A DNA stretch of 64,000 bases from Actibacterium atlanticum (GCF_000671395.1 NZ_AQQY01000003.1:1-64000); one strand, 5' to 3'. Counted from the first letter of the stretch, positions 9,152 to 18,109 are shown. A program made the numbers and translations. The notes: generated from the letters alone by a model not told the origin.

Positions 9152-10227
9152 CAGGCTGCCTCCCCCTCCTGAAGCCAGTCATTTACATAAACGTTCACGC
9201 GGGCCGGATCGAAGGTCACCCGGTTCATATCCGAGCTGATCACTTCGCTTTCGCTGGCCACGATGTTGATGTCGTTGCCAAACAGGTCGGCGCGCACAAT
9301 TTTATGTCGGCCAACGTCTTCGACGCGGCGCACTTTCACAGGCAGGCCTTCGCCATCTGTCAGCTTGGCAAATTCAGGGCGCACCCCAATTTCCACCTTG
9401 CCGTTCAGCGATCCAAATGCCTGACCAATTTTGACCGTCGCGCCATGCACAACCGCCGTGTTCCCTTCGACCGTGGCCGGGATCACATTCATCCCGGGCG
9501 AGCCGATGAAATACCCAACAAACGTATGTTCGGGTTTCTCGAACAGCTCTTCGGGCGTGCCAATCTGAACCACGCGACCGTCGTACATAACAACCACCTT
9601 GTCGGCGAAGGTCAGGGCTTCGGTCTGGTCATGCGTCACATAGATCATGGTGTGACCGAACTCGTGGTGCAGTGATTTGAGCTGCGTGCGCAGCTCCCAC
9701 TTCATATGGGGGTCGATCACCGTCAGCGGTTCGTCAAACAACAGCGCATTCACGTCTTCACGCACCATGCCCCGCCCAAGCGAGATCTTTTGCTTGGCAT
9801 CCGCCGTAAGGCCGCGCGCGCGTTTGTCCAGCTCGGCCTCCATGCCGATCATCTCGCCGATTTGCTGTACGCGGCTGGCGATATACTGTGCGCTGGCCCC
9901 CCGGTTTTTCAACGGAAACGCCAGGTTATCACGCACGGTCATCGTGTCGTAGACCACCGGGAACTGGAACACCTGTGCGATGTTACGATCAGCAGTCGAA
10001 GCGCCGGTGACATCCAGATCATCAAACAGGATGCGGCCCTGACTTGGGGTCAACAGACCCGAAATGATGTTCAACAGCGTGGACTTGCCGCAGCCAGACG
10101 ACCCCAGCAGGGCGTAAGCCTCGCCATCGGTCCAAACGTGGTTCAGTTCCTTCAATGCAAAGTCATCTTCACTTCGCGGATTTGGAAAATAGGAATGCGC
10201 GAGGTTATCGAGTGTAATTTTAGCCAT
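9151..10227 (-). CDS. glpT: Glycerol ABC transporter ATP-binding protein with degenerate signature motif
   Basis: 358 residues: an N-terminal ATPase domain with Walker A GSSGCGKST and Walker B LLFDEPLTVID, then a C-terminal OB-like regulatory domain of the MalK/UgpC type. The ABC signature, normally LSGGQ, reads LTADAKQKISLGRG. Paired with GlpS, whose signature is intact, this would give one canonical and one degenerate ATP site, as in other heterodimeric ABC ATPases. glpS lies 12 nt upstream and glpP overlaps downstream. Confidence 0.94.
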   Translation of the reverse strand: MAKITLDNLAHSYFPNPRSEDDFALKELNHVWTDGEAYALLGSSGCGKSTLLNIISGLLTPSQGRILFDDLDVTGASTADRNIAQVFQFPVVYDTMTVRDNLAFPLKNRGASAQYIASRVQQIGEMIGMEAELDKRARGLTADAKQKISLGRGMVREDVNALLFDEPLTVIDPHMKWELRTQLKSLHHEFGHTMIYVTHDQTEALTFADKVVVMYDGRVVQIGTPEELFEKPEHTFVGYFIGSPGMNVIPATVEGNTAVVHGATVKIGQAFGSLNGKVEIGVRPEFAKLTDGEGLPVKVRRVEDVGRHKIVRADLFGNDINIVASESEVISSDMNRVTFDPARVNVYVNDWLQEGEAA

Positions 10228-10239
10228 CTGCGTTCCTCC

Positions 10240-11328
10240 TTATGCCGCTAACGCGTACGATGCGGGTGCGACCAGATCGCCGTTCTCGCTGAAGATGTAG
10301 ACATGGCTCGGATCCAGATAGACCTTCAGAGGCGCGCCCAATTCAAGGTCATGCACGCCGTGCACAAGACCAACCCATTTTTCACCGTGGTGATCCAGGT
10401 GAACGAAGGTTTCCGAGCCGGTCAGCTCTGTCACGATCAGCTGTGCGTCAAACTCCATCGCACCTTCGGTGTGCGAAATGATCTCAACATGGTTTGGCCG
10501 GAAGCCCGCGATGTAACGCCCGTCAGTCAACGCCGCCATCTGACCGGTCGCAAGCGCCGTTTGGCCATCGCCAAACATGATCTTGTTGCCAGCCTTGCTG
10601 ACCTTCAAGAAGTTCATTGGCGGATCGCTGAAGACGCGCGCGGTCGTGGCATCAATCGGCTGACGATAGACGGTCGGTGTCACCCCAAACTGGGTCACAC
10701 GGCCTTCCCACATCGCGGCGGTATTCCCGCCCAGCAAAAGTGCCTCTTCGGGTTCAGTGGTAGCGTACACAAAGATCGCGCCCGACTCTTCAAAGATCTT
10801 CGGAATTTCAACCCGCAGCTCTTCGCGCAGCTTATAGTCTAGGTTGGCCAGAGGCTCGTCCAGCAGCACCAGACCGGCGTCTTTGACTAGCGCGCGCGCC
10901 AAGGCGCAGCGCTGTTGCTGACCACCAGACAGTTCCAGGGGCTTACGCTGAAGCATTGGCCCAAGCTGCATCAGGTCAGCTGCCTGCTGAACCTTTGCTT
11001 TGATCTCTGTCTCCGACTTGCCCAACAGGCGCAGCGGCGACGCGATGTTTTCAAACACTGTCATCGACGGGTAGTTGATGAACTGCTGATACACCATGGC
11101 GACCTTGCGGTCCTGCACGCGCATCCCGGTAACGTCGTCCCCATGCCACAGGATCTGTCCATCGGTTGGCGCATCCAGCCCGGCCATCAGACGCATAAGC
11201 GACGTCTTGCCCGACAAGGTCGGCCCCAGAAGAACGTTCATCGTCCCTTTCCTTAGTGTCAGATCGGTCGGGTAAATATGCGTCACCCCATTCACGATCT
11301 TCGACACATTCTTTAGCTCTAACGCCAT
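10240..11328 (-). CDS. glpS: Glycerol ABC transporter ATP-binding protein (canonical)
   Basis: 362 residues. Walker A is GPTLSGKTS, the Q-loop is near YQQFINYPSMTV, the signature is LSGGQQQRCALARAL, and Walker B is LVLLDEPLANLD. A C-terminal regulatory domain of about 130 residues follows. It energises glycerol import together with GlpT, which lies 12 nt downstream. glpD ends 10 nt upstream, so this is the first transporter gene of the operon. Confidence 0.95.
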   Translation of the reverse strand: MALELKNVSKIVNGVTHIYPTDLTLRKGTMNVLLGPTLSGKTSLMRLMAGLDAPTDGQILWHGDDVTGMRVQDRKVAMVYQQFINYPSMTVFENIASPLRLLGKSETEIKAKVQQAADLMQLGPMLQRKPLELSGGQQQRCALARALVKDAGLVLLDEPLANLDYKLREELRVEIPKIFEESGAIFVYATTEPEEALLLGGNTAAMWEGRVTQFGVTPTVYRQPIDATTARVFSDPPMNFLKVSKAGNKIMFGDGQTALATGQMAALTDGRYIAGFRPNHVEIISHTEGAMEFDAQLIVTELTGSETFVHLDHHGEKWVGLVHGVHDLELGAPLKVYLDPSHVYIFSENGDLVAPASYALAA

Positions 11329-11338
11329 CCCTTCCCCC

Positions 11339-12931
11339 TTATTCAGCTGCTGCGGCGGCAGACTGCGTCTTGCTCAGACGCGCCTTTATCCACGCATCCA
11401 GCTCTGCGATCTGCGGTGCGCTCATGCGCAGCCCAAGTTTACTACGGCGCCAAACGACATCTGCCGCCTCGTGCACGTATTCGTGATCCATCAGCCATTC
11501 GACTTCACGCTGCGTAAGCGTTGCGCCGAAATCCTCGCCAAGGTCCTCTTTGGCGGTTGCGTCTTTCAACATCACCGCCGCTTCGGTTCCATAGGCTCGC
11601 ACAAGGCGCGTAGCCCAGCGTTCAGTCAAGAAGCTGTATTTCTGCTGTAAGTGGCCGATCAACTCCTGAACGCCATCCACAGGAAAATCTCCGCCGGGCA
11701 ATGCAACACCAGCCGTCCAAGGGCCAGGTATGCTCGGGAAGATGTTCTGAATCTCCTCTAATGCGCTTTCGGCCAAACAACGATAGGTGGTGATTTTTCC
11801 GCCAAACACATTCAGCGCAGGTGCCGCACGGCTATTATCCATTTTGATCACGTAATCCCGCGTTGCCGCCGTTGCGGTAGACGCACCATCATCATACAGC
11901 GGGCGGACACCAGAGTAGGTCCATACCACATCCTTCTTCGCAATCGGAGCATCGAGATACTGATTGATGAAATTGATCAGGTAGTCTTGTTCTTCAGGGG
12001 TGCATTCGGGTTTGACCGAGGCGTCCTTATGTTCGGCATCTGTGGTGCCGATCAACGTAAAATCCGTTTCATAGGGAATCGCAAAAATGATCCGCCCATC
12101 GGTGCCCTGGAAAAAATAGCATTTATCGTGATCGAACAGGCGCTTTGTCACGATGTGGCTGCCACGGACCAAACGTACACCGCCCTGATGGTTGCTTTTC
12201 AACGTACCACGCAGAACGTCGCCCACCCAAGGGCCAGCTGCGTTCACCAAAAGTTTGGCATGCACCATGCGCTGAACACCAGTTTCAGTGTTTTCCAAGG
12301 TTACGTGCCACATGCCATCGACTGTATCGGCAGAAACAACTTTCTCTTTGACCATGATCGTAGCGCCGCGTGCTTCGGCGTCGCGGGCATTCAGGACCAC
12401 CAGACGGGAATCTTCAACCCAGCAATCCGAGTACTCATAGGCTTTCTCGAACTTCGCATTCAGCGGTTTACCCTCTGCGCTGTTACGTAGATCGACACTC
12501 GAGGTGCCGGGCAGAATCTTGCGCCCCCCCAAATGGTCATACATGAACAGGCCCAGACGGATCAGCCACGCAGGGCGGCGCCCCTTCATCCAAGGCATGA
12601 CCAGACCCAGTAATTTCGACGTAGGTGTGGTGGCGTCAAACCGCATGCTTTCATGGTATGGAAGCACAAACCGCATCGGCCAAGAAATATGCGGCATAGC
12701 TCGCAGGAGGGTTTCGCGTTCAATCAGCGCTTCACGTACCAAACGGAACTCGAAATACTCTAGGTAGCGCAGCCCGCCGTGAAACAATTTCGTCGAGGAA
12801 GCCGAGGTCGCCGAGCCAATGTCATTCATCTCCGCCAATCCGACATTCAGGCCGCGGCCTGCGGCATCACGAGCGATACCACAACCATTTATCCCACCAC
12901 CGATCACTAGGAGATCGAAAGACCGTTTCAT
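11339..12931 (-). CDS. glpD: Glycerol-3-phosphate dehydrogenase (FAD, respiratory)
   Basis: 530 residues from the ATG at 12931, chosen because GGGAGGAAATCA precedes it and the protein then opens with the FAD-binding segment FDLLVIGGGINGCGIARDA; a longer reading frame to 13087 is unlikely. It oxidises sn-glycerol-3-phosphate to dihydroxyacetone phosphate and passes electrons to the quinone pool at the inner membrane. The STKLFHGGLRYLEYFEF motif and the C-terminal helical domain are intact. It heads the glycerol operon and faces glpR across a 261-nt control region. Confidence 0.97.
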   Translation of the reverse strand: MKRSFDLLVIGGGINGCGIARDAAGRGLNVGLAEMNDIGSATSASSTKLFHGGLRYLEYFEFRLVREALIERETLLRAMPHISWPMRFVLPYHESMRFDATTPTSKLLGLVMPWMKGRRPAWLIRLGLFMYDHLGGRKILPGTSSVDLRNSAEGKPLNAKFEKAYEYSDCWVEDSRLVVLNARDAEARGATIMVKEKVVSADTVDGMWHVTLENTETGVQRMVHAKLLVNAAGPWVGDVLRGTLKSNHQGGVRLVRGSHIVTKRLFDHDKCYFFQGTDGRIIFAIPYETDFTLIGTTDAEHKDASVKPECTPEEQDYLINFINQYLDAPIAKKDVVWTYSGVRPLYDDGASTATAATRDYVIKMDNSRAAPALNVFGGKITTYRCLAESALEEIQNIFPSIPGPWTAGVALPGGDFPVDGVQELIGHLQQKYSFLTERWATRLVRAYGTEAAVMLKDATAKEDLGEDFGATLTQREVEWLMDHEYVHEAADVVWRRSKLGLRMSAPQIAELDAWIKARLSKTQSAAAAAE

Positions 12932-12982
12932 TGATTTCCTCCCACGCACCGTTCCTCCGAGATGCAGGCCATTTGTTACAAA

Positions 12983-13029
12983 AAACGAATTCATATGGAA
13001 CACAAATATGTTCGTTTGCAGCACATATT
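12983..13029. promoter_or_regulatory. Candidate GlpR operator cluster upstream of glpD
   Basis: Three overlapping dyads are visible: AAACGAA (12983) with TTCGTTT (13011), GAACA (12998) with TGTTC (13009), and AATATGT (13005) with ACATATT (13023). The half-site TATGTTCG is like the known GlpR half-site of enteric bacteria. The cluster lies 52-98 nt before the glpD start, a sensible place for repression of the operon by the divergent GlpR. The dyads are seen; the binding is inferred. Confidence 0.55.
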
Positions 13030-13103
13030 GCGCCAAGACATTGATTGGTAAAGGAAAGAATCTTGGGAATCGAAAGAAATTTGCCACGTTGGCGCTATAA
13101 ATG

Positions 13104-13119
13104 AATGTATTCGAACATT
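13104..13119. promoter_or_regulatory. Second GlpR-like dyad, near glpR
   Basis: AATGT (13104-13108) and ACATT (13115-13119) flank a TTCGA-containing centre, which resembles the TGTTCGAA-type core of GlpR sites. It lies about 75 nt before the glpR start codon and could serve autoregulation. Confidence 0.4.
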
Positions 13120-13192
13120 TCTTTTTGCGATTCGCGCACCAACAGTACTACCCTGAACGGGCCGCTCCCTGGTAGGAGCATGGAGAAGACCA

Positions 13193-14005
13193 ATGGTTCA
13201 AACACTTAGAAAACCGGAAATCATCGACATCGCTCGGCGCGAAGGAAAAGTGACAGTCGATCAATTGGTCGAGCACTTTCAAGTTACGCCGCAGACCATT
13301 CGCCGCGACCTGACAGAACTCGCCGATGCCGGAGATTTAGAGCGGGTGCATGGCGGCGCTATCCTTCCATCGAACACATCCAACATCGGATATGTTGATC
13401 GTCGCGAACTGAACCAACCGCAAAAATTCGACATCGCAAGGGAGTGCGTACAGCACATCCCCAACGATTGCTCGTTGTTTTTGAACATTGGTACGACCAC
13501 CGAGGCTGTTGCCGCAGAACTCTTCAATCACAGTGGCCTTCTGGTCGTGACGAACAATATCAACATTGCGAACATTCTTTCCGATCATCCAAGTGTCGAG
13601 GTCGTCGTAACAGGTGGGAATCTACGCCCTAGCGATGGGGGATTGATCGGCGCTCTGGCACGCGAAACAATTTCTCAGTTTCGTTTCGATCTGGCCGTCA
13701 TCGGTTGTTCAGCGTTGCACATGGAAGGTGAAATTCTTGACTTTGACATTCGTGAAGTCGGAGTCAGTAAGGCCATTATTCGTAGAAGCGACAAAGTCAT
13801 ACTTGCTGCCGACAGTTCCAAGTTTGAACGCAAGGCGCCCATCCAAATCGCAACACTATCGGAAATTGACACCTTCATCACCGAAAAGACCCCGCCAACG
13901 GCAAGCGTAGAACTGTGCAAGCGCTCCGCGACGCAAATTATTCTAGCTGAATCTACACATCCTACGAGAACAGCGAAGACCGCGACCTCAGCGACACAAA
14001 ACTAG
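13193..14005 (+). CDS. glpR: DeoR-family repressor, glycerol regulon
   Basis: 270 residues, slightly longer than the usual 250-255 because of a Thr/Ala-rich C-terminal tail. An N-terminal winged helix (RKPEIIDIARREGKVTVDQL through FQVTPQTIRRDLTELA) is followed by a DeoR sensor domain with the NIGTTTEAVA sugar-phosphate loop and the ILAADSSKF motif. In characterised systems the effector is glycerol-3-phosphate. It is divergent from glpD, with dyads between them, and probably represses the whole glycerol run. Confidence 0.93.
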   Translation: MVQTLRKPEIIDIARREGKVTVDQLVEHFQVTPQTIRRDLTELADAGDLERVHGGAILPSNTSNIGYVDRRELNQPQKFDIARECVQHIPNDCSLFLNIGTTTEAVAAELFNHSGLLVVTNNINIANILSDHPSVEVVVTGGNLRPSDGGLIGALARETISQFRFDLAVIGCSALHMEGEILDFDIREVGVSKAIIRRSDKVILAADSSKFERKAPIQIATLSEIDTFITEKTPPTASVELCKRSATQIILAESTHPTRTAKTATSATQN

Positions 14006-14058
14006 TTTGTGCCAATCTCGTCAAAGCGGACCGCGACCTTTACGTCGGCTCCAATGCG

Positions 14059-14250
14059 TCAAGCTATTTCTGCACCTGAAAGAAACACGAGCATAGCGCA
14101 TGAAGCGACATCCTCATCGATCTGGGAGGAGGCGCCATCGTGACTTTGTGAGGTATCGCCGCAGCCATCACCGCGGATAAATCCCAATTCGTCTAACTTG
14201 TGAAGATCCAGTTTCCCGCTAAGGCCAGTCACAGCCTCGGCGTTTCTATT
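14059..14250 (-). CDS. Possible 63-residue peptide of unknown function
   Basis: An ATG at 14250, with a weak AAGAGA site about 10 nt upstream, opens a 63-codon frame; an in-frame GTG at 14280 is an alternative. The peptide has an amphipathic first half (GLSGKLDLHKLDELGFI), a Gly/Asp/Ser-rich middle with one Cys (GDGCGDTSQSHDG) and a hydrophobic end with a second Cys. It was not recognised. It lies alone between glpR and the island and may not be translated. Confidence 0.3.
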   Translation of the reverse strand, partial: NRNAEAVTGLSGKLDLHKLDELGFIRGDGCGDTSQSHDGASSQIDEDVASCAMLVFLSGAEIA

Positions 14251-14360
14251 CATAGTTGTCAAATCTCTTTGACGATTCACCCAAGACTGATAGCTTTTGC
14301 TCCACCTAGGTTTTGTTCACCCTGGGCATCGCGATGCTCTTCAATCAAGGAGAGATCGTG

Positions 14361-14540
14361 ATGAGGATACTATCGAAACGCCAGCTGAAGGAGTTGGTCC
14401 TGTACTCGCCGCAGCATATTGCACGTCTGGAAAAGGCCGACTTATTCCCCAAACGGGTACAGCTTGGCCCTAACAGAGTGGGATGGGTTGAAGACGAAGT
14501 GCTGGAGTGGCTCAAGCGTCGGCTGGAAGACCGCAAGTGA
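14361..14540 (+). CDS. AlpA-family MerR-like DNA-binding regulator
   Basis: 59 residues from the ATG at 14361, which follows AAGGAGAGATCGTG. The sequence KRQLKELVLYSPQHIARLEK then FPKRVQLGPNRVGWVEDEVLEWL is a MerR-type helix-turn-helix with wing, the form found in AlpA and excisionase-like proteins of P4-type islands. Such proteins activate or steer integrase and excision. It marks the left side of the accessory island, far from the P4-type integrase at 32484-33632 that it could act with. Confidence 0.85.
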   Translation: MRILSKRQLKELVLYSPQHIARLEKADLFPKRVQLGPNRVGWVEDEVLEWLKRRLEDRK

Positions 14541-14603
14541 CCTGAACGACGCTCCTCTTTGGGAGCACGTGGCGGCTGGAGGTGCACACTTCAGCCGCCC
14601 TTT

Positions 14604-15485
14604 TTATGGATTGGCTAAGATAAAGGCTGGGTACCCACAGCGGTTCCAGGGCTCGGTGAGCAGACTCTCATCCGGTGGGCCAAAGAGAAGCTTCTTACTG
14701 ACAGTCTTTGTCAACACCGCTTGCCTTAAGTAGGGGCTTTCGTTCTGCAGCAAGCTTTGAAACGCGGCCTCATCGCTGAGGTTCCTGAACACCCATAGCA
14801 CCAGCATGTTGGCGCTCAGGCCATAATGCGACTTGTAGATATTGCCTGCTATGAGTTCGCGGTAAAGCGCGATCGAACGAGCATAGCTTTTACGTTTTGC
14901 AGGTGATGTTTTGGGTTCTGTGCCTCGATCCACTTCCAAGGCGAAAGCCAGATAGGCACCACCATAGTTCAGGGCGCAGAGCTGGTCTGGTATTAATCGG
15001 GCGCTCCCAACAGGAATGGCCAAATTGGTATTGCGTTTGGCTAGAATCTCATGGGCCGGGATGTAGTCGATCCCCAGCTTTGATGCGGTGATATCGATGG
15101 AACTCGTAACGCATGACGTTGTGTAGCCATGCCACCAATGCCCGGTGGGACGCACTGAAGCGGTCTGCTGGCCCTGATCCATGAGATGACAGCGTCCCTG
15201 CTCGGTCAGGTCATAGATATAGGGATTGAACGCCGCGCGTTCCGTCGCCCGTTGCTGCGGTGGCAGGCACAGATAGCCCCCGGCCCGCAGCTTTTGCAGT
15301 TGCCTGAGCCCCGTATCCTTACAGCGATGCGTGTCAGATGTGAGCTTGCAGAGATACATGGAGTTTTGAGGACCGTGACGCTCGATATGTTGCAGCCAGC
15401 GGATCTCGCGCTCAGTGGGGCGTACATCGTGTTGCGGGGCGATATGGTAAAACGTGGCGCGGCCAAGGCGATCTGAACTTTGCAT
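14604..15485 (-). CDS. Replication-relaxation family protein
   Basis: 293 residues. The N-terminal half (from RPTEREIRWLQHIERHG) reads as a winged helix; the second half has the LIPDQLCAL, FALEVDRGTEP and KSYARSIALYRELI blocks of the replication-relaxation family, a nuclease-like fold linked to plasmid and ICE mobilisation. It follows the coupling-type ATPase gene after 18 nt on the same strand, so the pair probably acts in DNA processing or transfer of the island. A true relaxase was not found in the window. Confidence 0.75.
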   Translation of the reverse strand: MQSSDRLGRATFYHIAPQHDVRPTEREIRWLQHIERHGPQNSMYLCKLTSDTHRCKDTGLRQLQKLRAGGYLCLPPQQRATERAAFNPYIYDLTEQGRCHLMDQGQQTASVRPTGHWWHGYTTSCVTSSIDITASKLGIDYIPAHEILAKRNTNLAIPVGSARLIPDQLCALNYGGAYLAFALEVDRGTEPKTSPAKRKSYARSIALYRELIAGNIYKSHYGLSANMLVLWVFRNLSDEAAFQSLLQNESPYLRQAVLTKTVSKKLLFGPPDESLLTEPWNRCGYPAFILANP

Positions 15486-15503
15486 GCCCCAATTGTAGGG
15501 CGC

Positions 15504-17579
15504 CTATAGCTCACTGGAGAGATTTGTGGGGTCCTGACTGTCGATTTTGGAAGGTGGCTCAGCCGGGTCGTCGCCTTGCGTGCCCTCTTGCTCTTCCATG
15601 GGCTGCCATGGCTCCGCATAGGCGGTGCGGCTGTGTTGCCGCAATGTCGCGACCTCCTCTTTTGTCGCACGTGGCAAGTTCTCCAGAACAAAGAACGGGA
15701 AGCTGATCGGCACCGCGTTTTGGGTCAGGCCACGAATATTGGTGGCGAAGGTGCCCTTGGGCTGGCTTTGGATCTTACCGGGCTCCGTCGCCATTTGTCC
15801 TGCCAAAGCTCGCGCATCACGAGCGGAGACACCCCCTGCCAGTTTGATGGATGTATTGGCCTCAAAGGCCTCTTGTAGCCCGTTTGACAGCTGACCGAGG
15901 TACTGGTGGGCCAGTGTCATGCCGACCTTGTATTTACGGGCCTGGCTGAGGATCACACCGATGTTTTGATCAAAATAGTCCTGAGCCTCATCGACATAGA
16001 CCATTACCGGCAGTCGGTCACTGTCAGGCAAGGTTGCACGTTCTTGTGCGGCCTGGGCGATGAGGGCAATGAAGAACCGCCCAAAAATCTCGGTACCTTG
16101 TTCCTTCAGCAGGCTCTTGGAGGTGTTGATCAAGATGAGCTTGCCTGCATTCATCTCGGTAAACATGTCGAACTTCGAGACCGGGTGCGAGAACATCCGT
16201 TCAAAGGTCTGGTTCTCCAGCACACCGTAAAGACGGCGCAGCACTTGCGTCTTGGTGTTGGCAAACTCCTTGCTGTCAAACTCGGTCTCAAAGAATCGGC
16301 GCGGCGTACCTTCGAGCTTCTCGATATAGTCGCGATACTTCTCCGTACCGCCCGACTCCATCAGCTCTCGCAATGTGTGGATGGTGGCGTCGGGGATATG
16401 GAACATCAGTCTGGTGACATAGCGAAACACCACACTTTGCTTTGCCGTCATCCCTGCCGAAAGAAGTGAACCCAACACAAAGTCATAAAGCTCAATGATC
16501 GAGTTGGTCAGGCGCTCACGCTCCAAAGCACTGTATCCGTTCAGCCGCTCCTGACCGACCGAGAAGAGGTTCAAACTGACCGGATACTCGATGTCTTCCG
16601 GATCAATCAGCACAACCCGATGCGGAGGCAAGGTTTTGGCCCTAAGGATTGTGTTGATCAGATCACCCTGGCTGTCGATCACGATGACCGACTTGTCGCG
16701 CCGCACCACGTCTTCCAAGTCTTTCCCGATGAAATACTGGAGTGTCTGTGTTTTGCCATGACCCGAGCCTGCCACGATATGGGTGTGTTCGAACCTTCGG
16801 GCCTCGGGGATTGTGAACGGGGTTCGCAGCGCGAAGAGCTCTTTGAGCAGAGTTCCGGCGAGATAGGTCTCAACCACATCGTCCGCCTTGTAGTCTCGTG
16901 GAAAGATCGGTTGCGTCCGGTGGGTCTTTTGCAGGTTCGCGTCCAGCTGCGTGCGCAGGGCTTTGAAGTGGTTGTACTCATTCTCCTGGAAAAATGGTGC
17001 GACGACCTCCTGCGCGGCCTGTCCGAGCGGCTGCACAAACTGCGTGACCTCCACAAGCACATCACCATCAAGCGGTGGCACAGCCCGTGCAATTGGGGCC
17101 AGGCTTTGTGAGATCACTTCCAAGGCCGAGAGCACCATTGACCGGTCACTTCGCGCCTGGCCTATCCGTGCCAACCTATCGCGATAGCGCGCGCCTTCGA
17201 CGGTGTTGCACAAGGACGGTGGTGGTGGGATCTCGGGCGAGAGCCCTTCTTGGGCGAAGAGCGCCTTGCCCACGTCTAAAAGTTGGATCGTCAAGGCGAC
17301 CGGGACATCTTTGGGCCAGTGTTGAGACAGGGCCTCCTCAACTTCGTACTCTGTGAGCCGCACCGTACCCGATCGGGCGTGATTGTAGAGGAGCTCGGTC
17401 TCTTCGCGGGCCAGTCGCTCCAGCCGTTTGGGGCTCTCGCGGTACATCCGGATCCCGAGATACAGTGCAGCGCCCAGGATCAAAAAGGGTGTCACAAAAA
17501 GTGCGAGACCGACAAAAGACGCCACAATGACCGCAGAGGCATAGACCCCAAAGAAGTCATCTCCGCTGGTACGCGCCAT
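15504..17579 (-). CDS. VirD4/TraD-type coupling ATPase
   Basis: 691 residues from the ATG at 17579, preceded by GTGGAG; a longer start at 17630 lacks support. Two hydrophobic stretches in the first 50 residues anchor it in the membrane. The ATPase domain has Walker A GSGHGKTQT, Walker B VMVYVDEAQDYFD and a late QATEPGKIQ-like arginine-finger region. Proteins of this kind pump single-stranded DNA to a type IV secretion channel, but no channel genes are present here. Its start overlaps the stop of the 119-residue gene upstream (TAATG), so the two are translationally coupled. Confidence 0.85.
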   Translation of the reverse strand: MARTSGDDFFGVYASAVIVASFVGLALFVTPFLILGAALYLGIRMYRESPKRLERLAREETELLYNHARSGTVRLTEYEVEEALSQHWPKDVPVALTIQLLDVGKALFAQEGLSPEIPPPPSLCNTVEGARYRDRLARIGQARSDRSMVLSALEVISQSLAPIARAVPPLDGDVLVEVTQFVQPLGQAAQEVVAPFFQENEYNHFKALRTQLDANLQKTHRTQPIFPRDYKADDVVETYLAGTLLKELFALRTPFTIPEARRFEHTHIVAGSGHGKTQTLQYFIGKDLEDVVRRDKSVIVIDSQGDLINTILRAKTLPPHRVVLIDPEDIEYPVSLNLFSVGQERLNGYSALERERLTNSIIELYDFVLGSLLSAGMTAKQSVVFRYVTRLMFHIPDATIHTLRELMESGGTEKYRDYIEKLEGTPRRFFETEFDSKEFANTKTQVLRRLYGVLENQTFERMFSHPVSKFDMFTEMNAGKLILINTSKSLLKEQGTEIFGRFFIALIAQAAQERATLPDSDRLPVMVYVDEAQDYFDQNIGVILSQARKYKVGMTLAHQYLGQLSNGLQEAFEANTSIKLAGGVSARDARALAGQMATEPGKIQSQPKGTFATNIRGLTQNAVPISFPFFVLENLPRATKEEVATLRQHSRTAYAEPWQPMEEQEGTQGDDPAEPPSKIDSQDPTNLSSEL

Positions 17580-17938
17580 TAAAACTCCACCACGGTTCGG
17601 GAGCCCGTCTCGGCATTGTCGTCCAGCCAACGCTTCATCTGCTCAAGCACAGCCAGCAGGTCTTCCTCATAGATCTTGGACTTTGACGGTGTTGCACAGA
17701 GAAAGCGGTCCGCTCTGCCGTCCATCAAGTGTTCGACCCTCAGCTCGAACTTCTCGTCCCGATCATCTACCTTCGCATTGGCCGGGCGGCGATCAACCAG
17801 TTTGGTCTTAAGCAAGCCCCTTTGCCGAATGATCTGCTTTTCTTCATGGGTGAAAGCCACCGTGAGAGAAACCTCGTAATAGGTGGTCTTTAAGAGCACG
17901 CCCTTGCGGATCGTTTGATGATCTATGGTGACACGCAT
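17579..17938 (-). CDS. Hypothetical protein coupled to the transfer ATPase
   Basis: 119 residues from the ATG at 17938. It was not recognised. The sequence is charged and soluble, with a beta-rich start (MRVTIDHQTIRKGVLLKTTYYEVSL cut here into two blocks, a conserved-looking HEEKQIIRQRGLLKTKL segment) and a helical C-terminus ending KRWLDDNAETGSRTVVEF. The TAATG overlap with the ATPase gene argues that it is real and works with that ATPase. The ribosome site is weak. Confidence 0.65.
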   Translation of the reverse strand: MRVTIDHQTIRKGVLLKTTYYEVSLTVAFTHEEKQIIRQRGLLKTKLVDRRPANAKVDDRDEKFELRVEHLMDGRADRFLCATPSKSKIYEEDLLAVLEQMKRWLDDNAETGSRTVVEF

Positions 17939-18074
17939 CAGGGAATGCCGGGCAGACGACAATCTGCATTTGGGGTGGTGGGTGAAGCTGCGAGAGCAGG
18001 TAAAGTCATGAAGAAAAGTCGCCCCTATTTGTGAAGTTATGTTCAGGAGTGCTCGGGTATGTCGCCCCATACAC

Positions 18075-18109
18075 GACCCCCATAGAGGTTGGGGGGTCCT
18101 ATGGGGGTC
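18075..18109. repeat. Perfect 11-bp inverted repeat
   Basis: GACCCCCATAG (18075-18085) and CTATGGGGGTC (18099-18109) are perfect complements around a G-rich 13-nt loop, overlapping the stop codon of the 192-residue gene. No U-run follows on either strand. It may end or process the transcript between the two minus-strand genes, or be a protein site. Confidence 0.6.
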
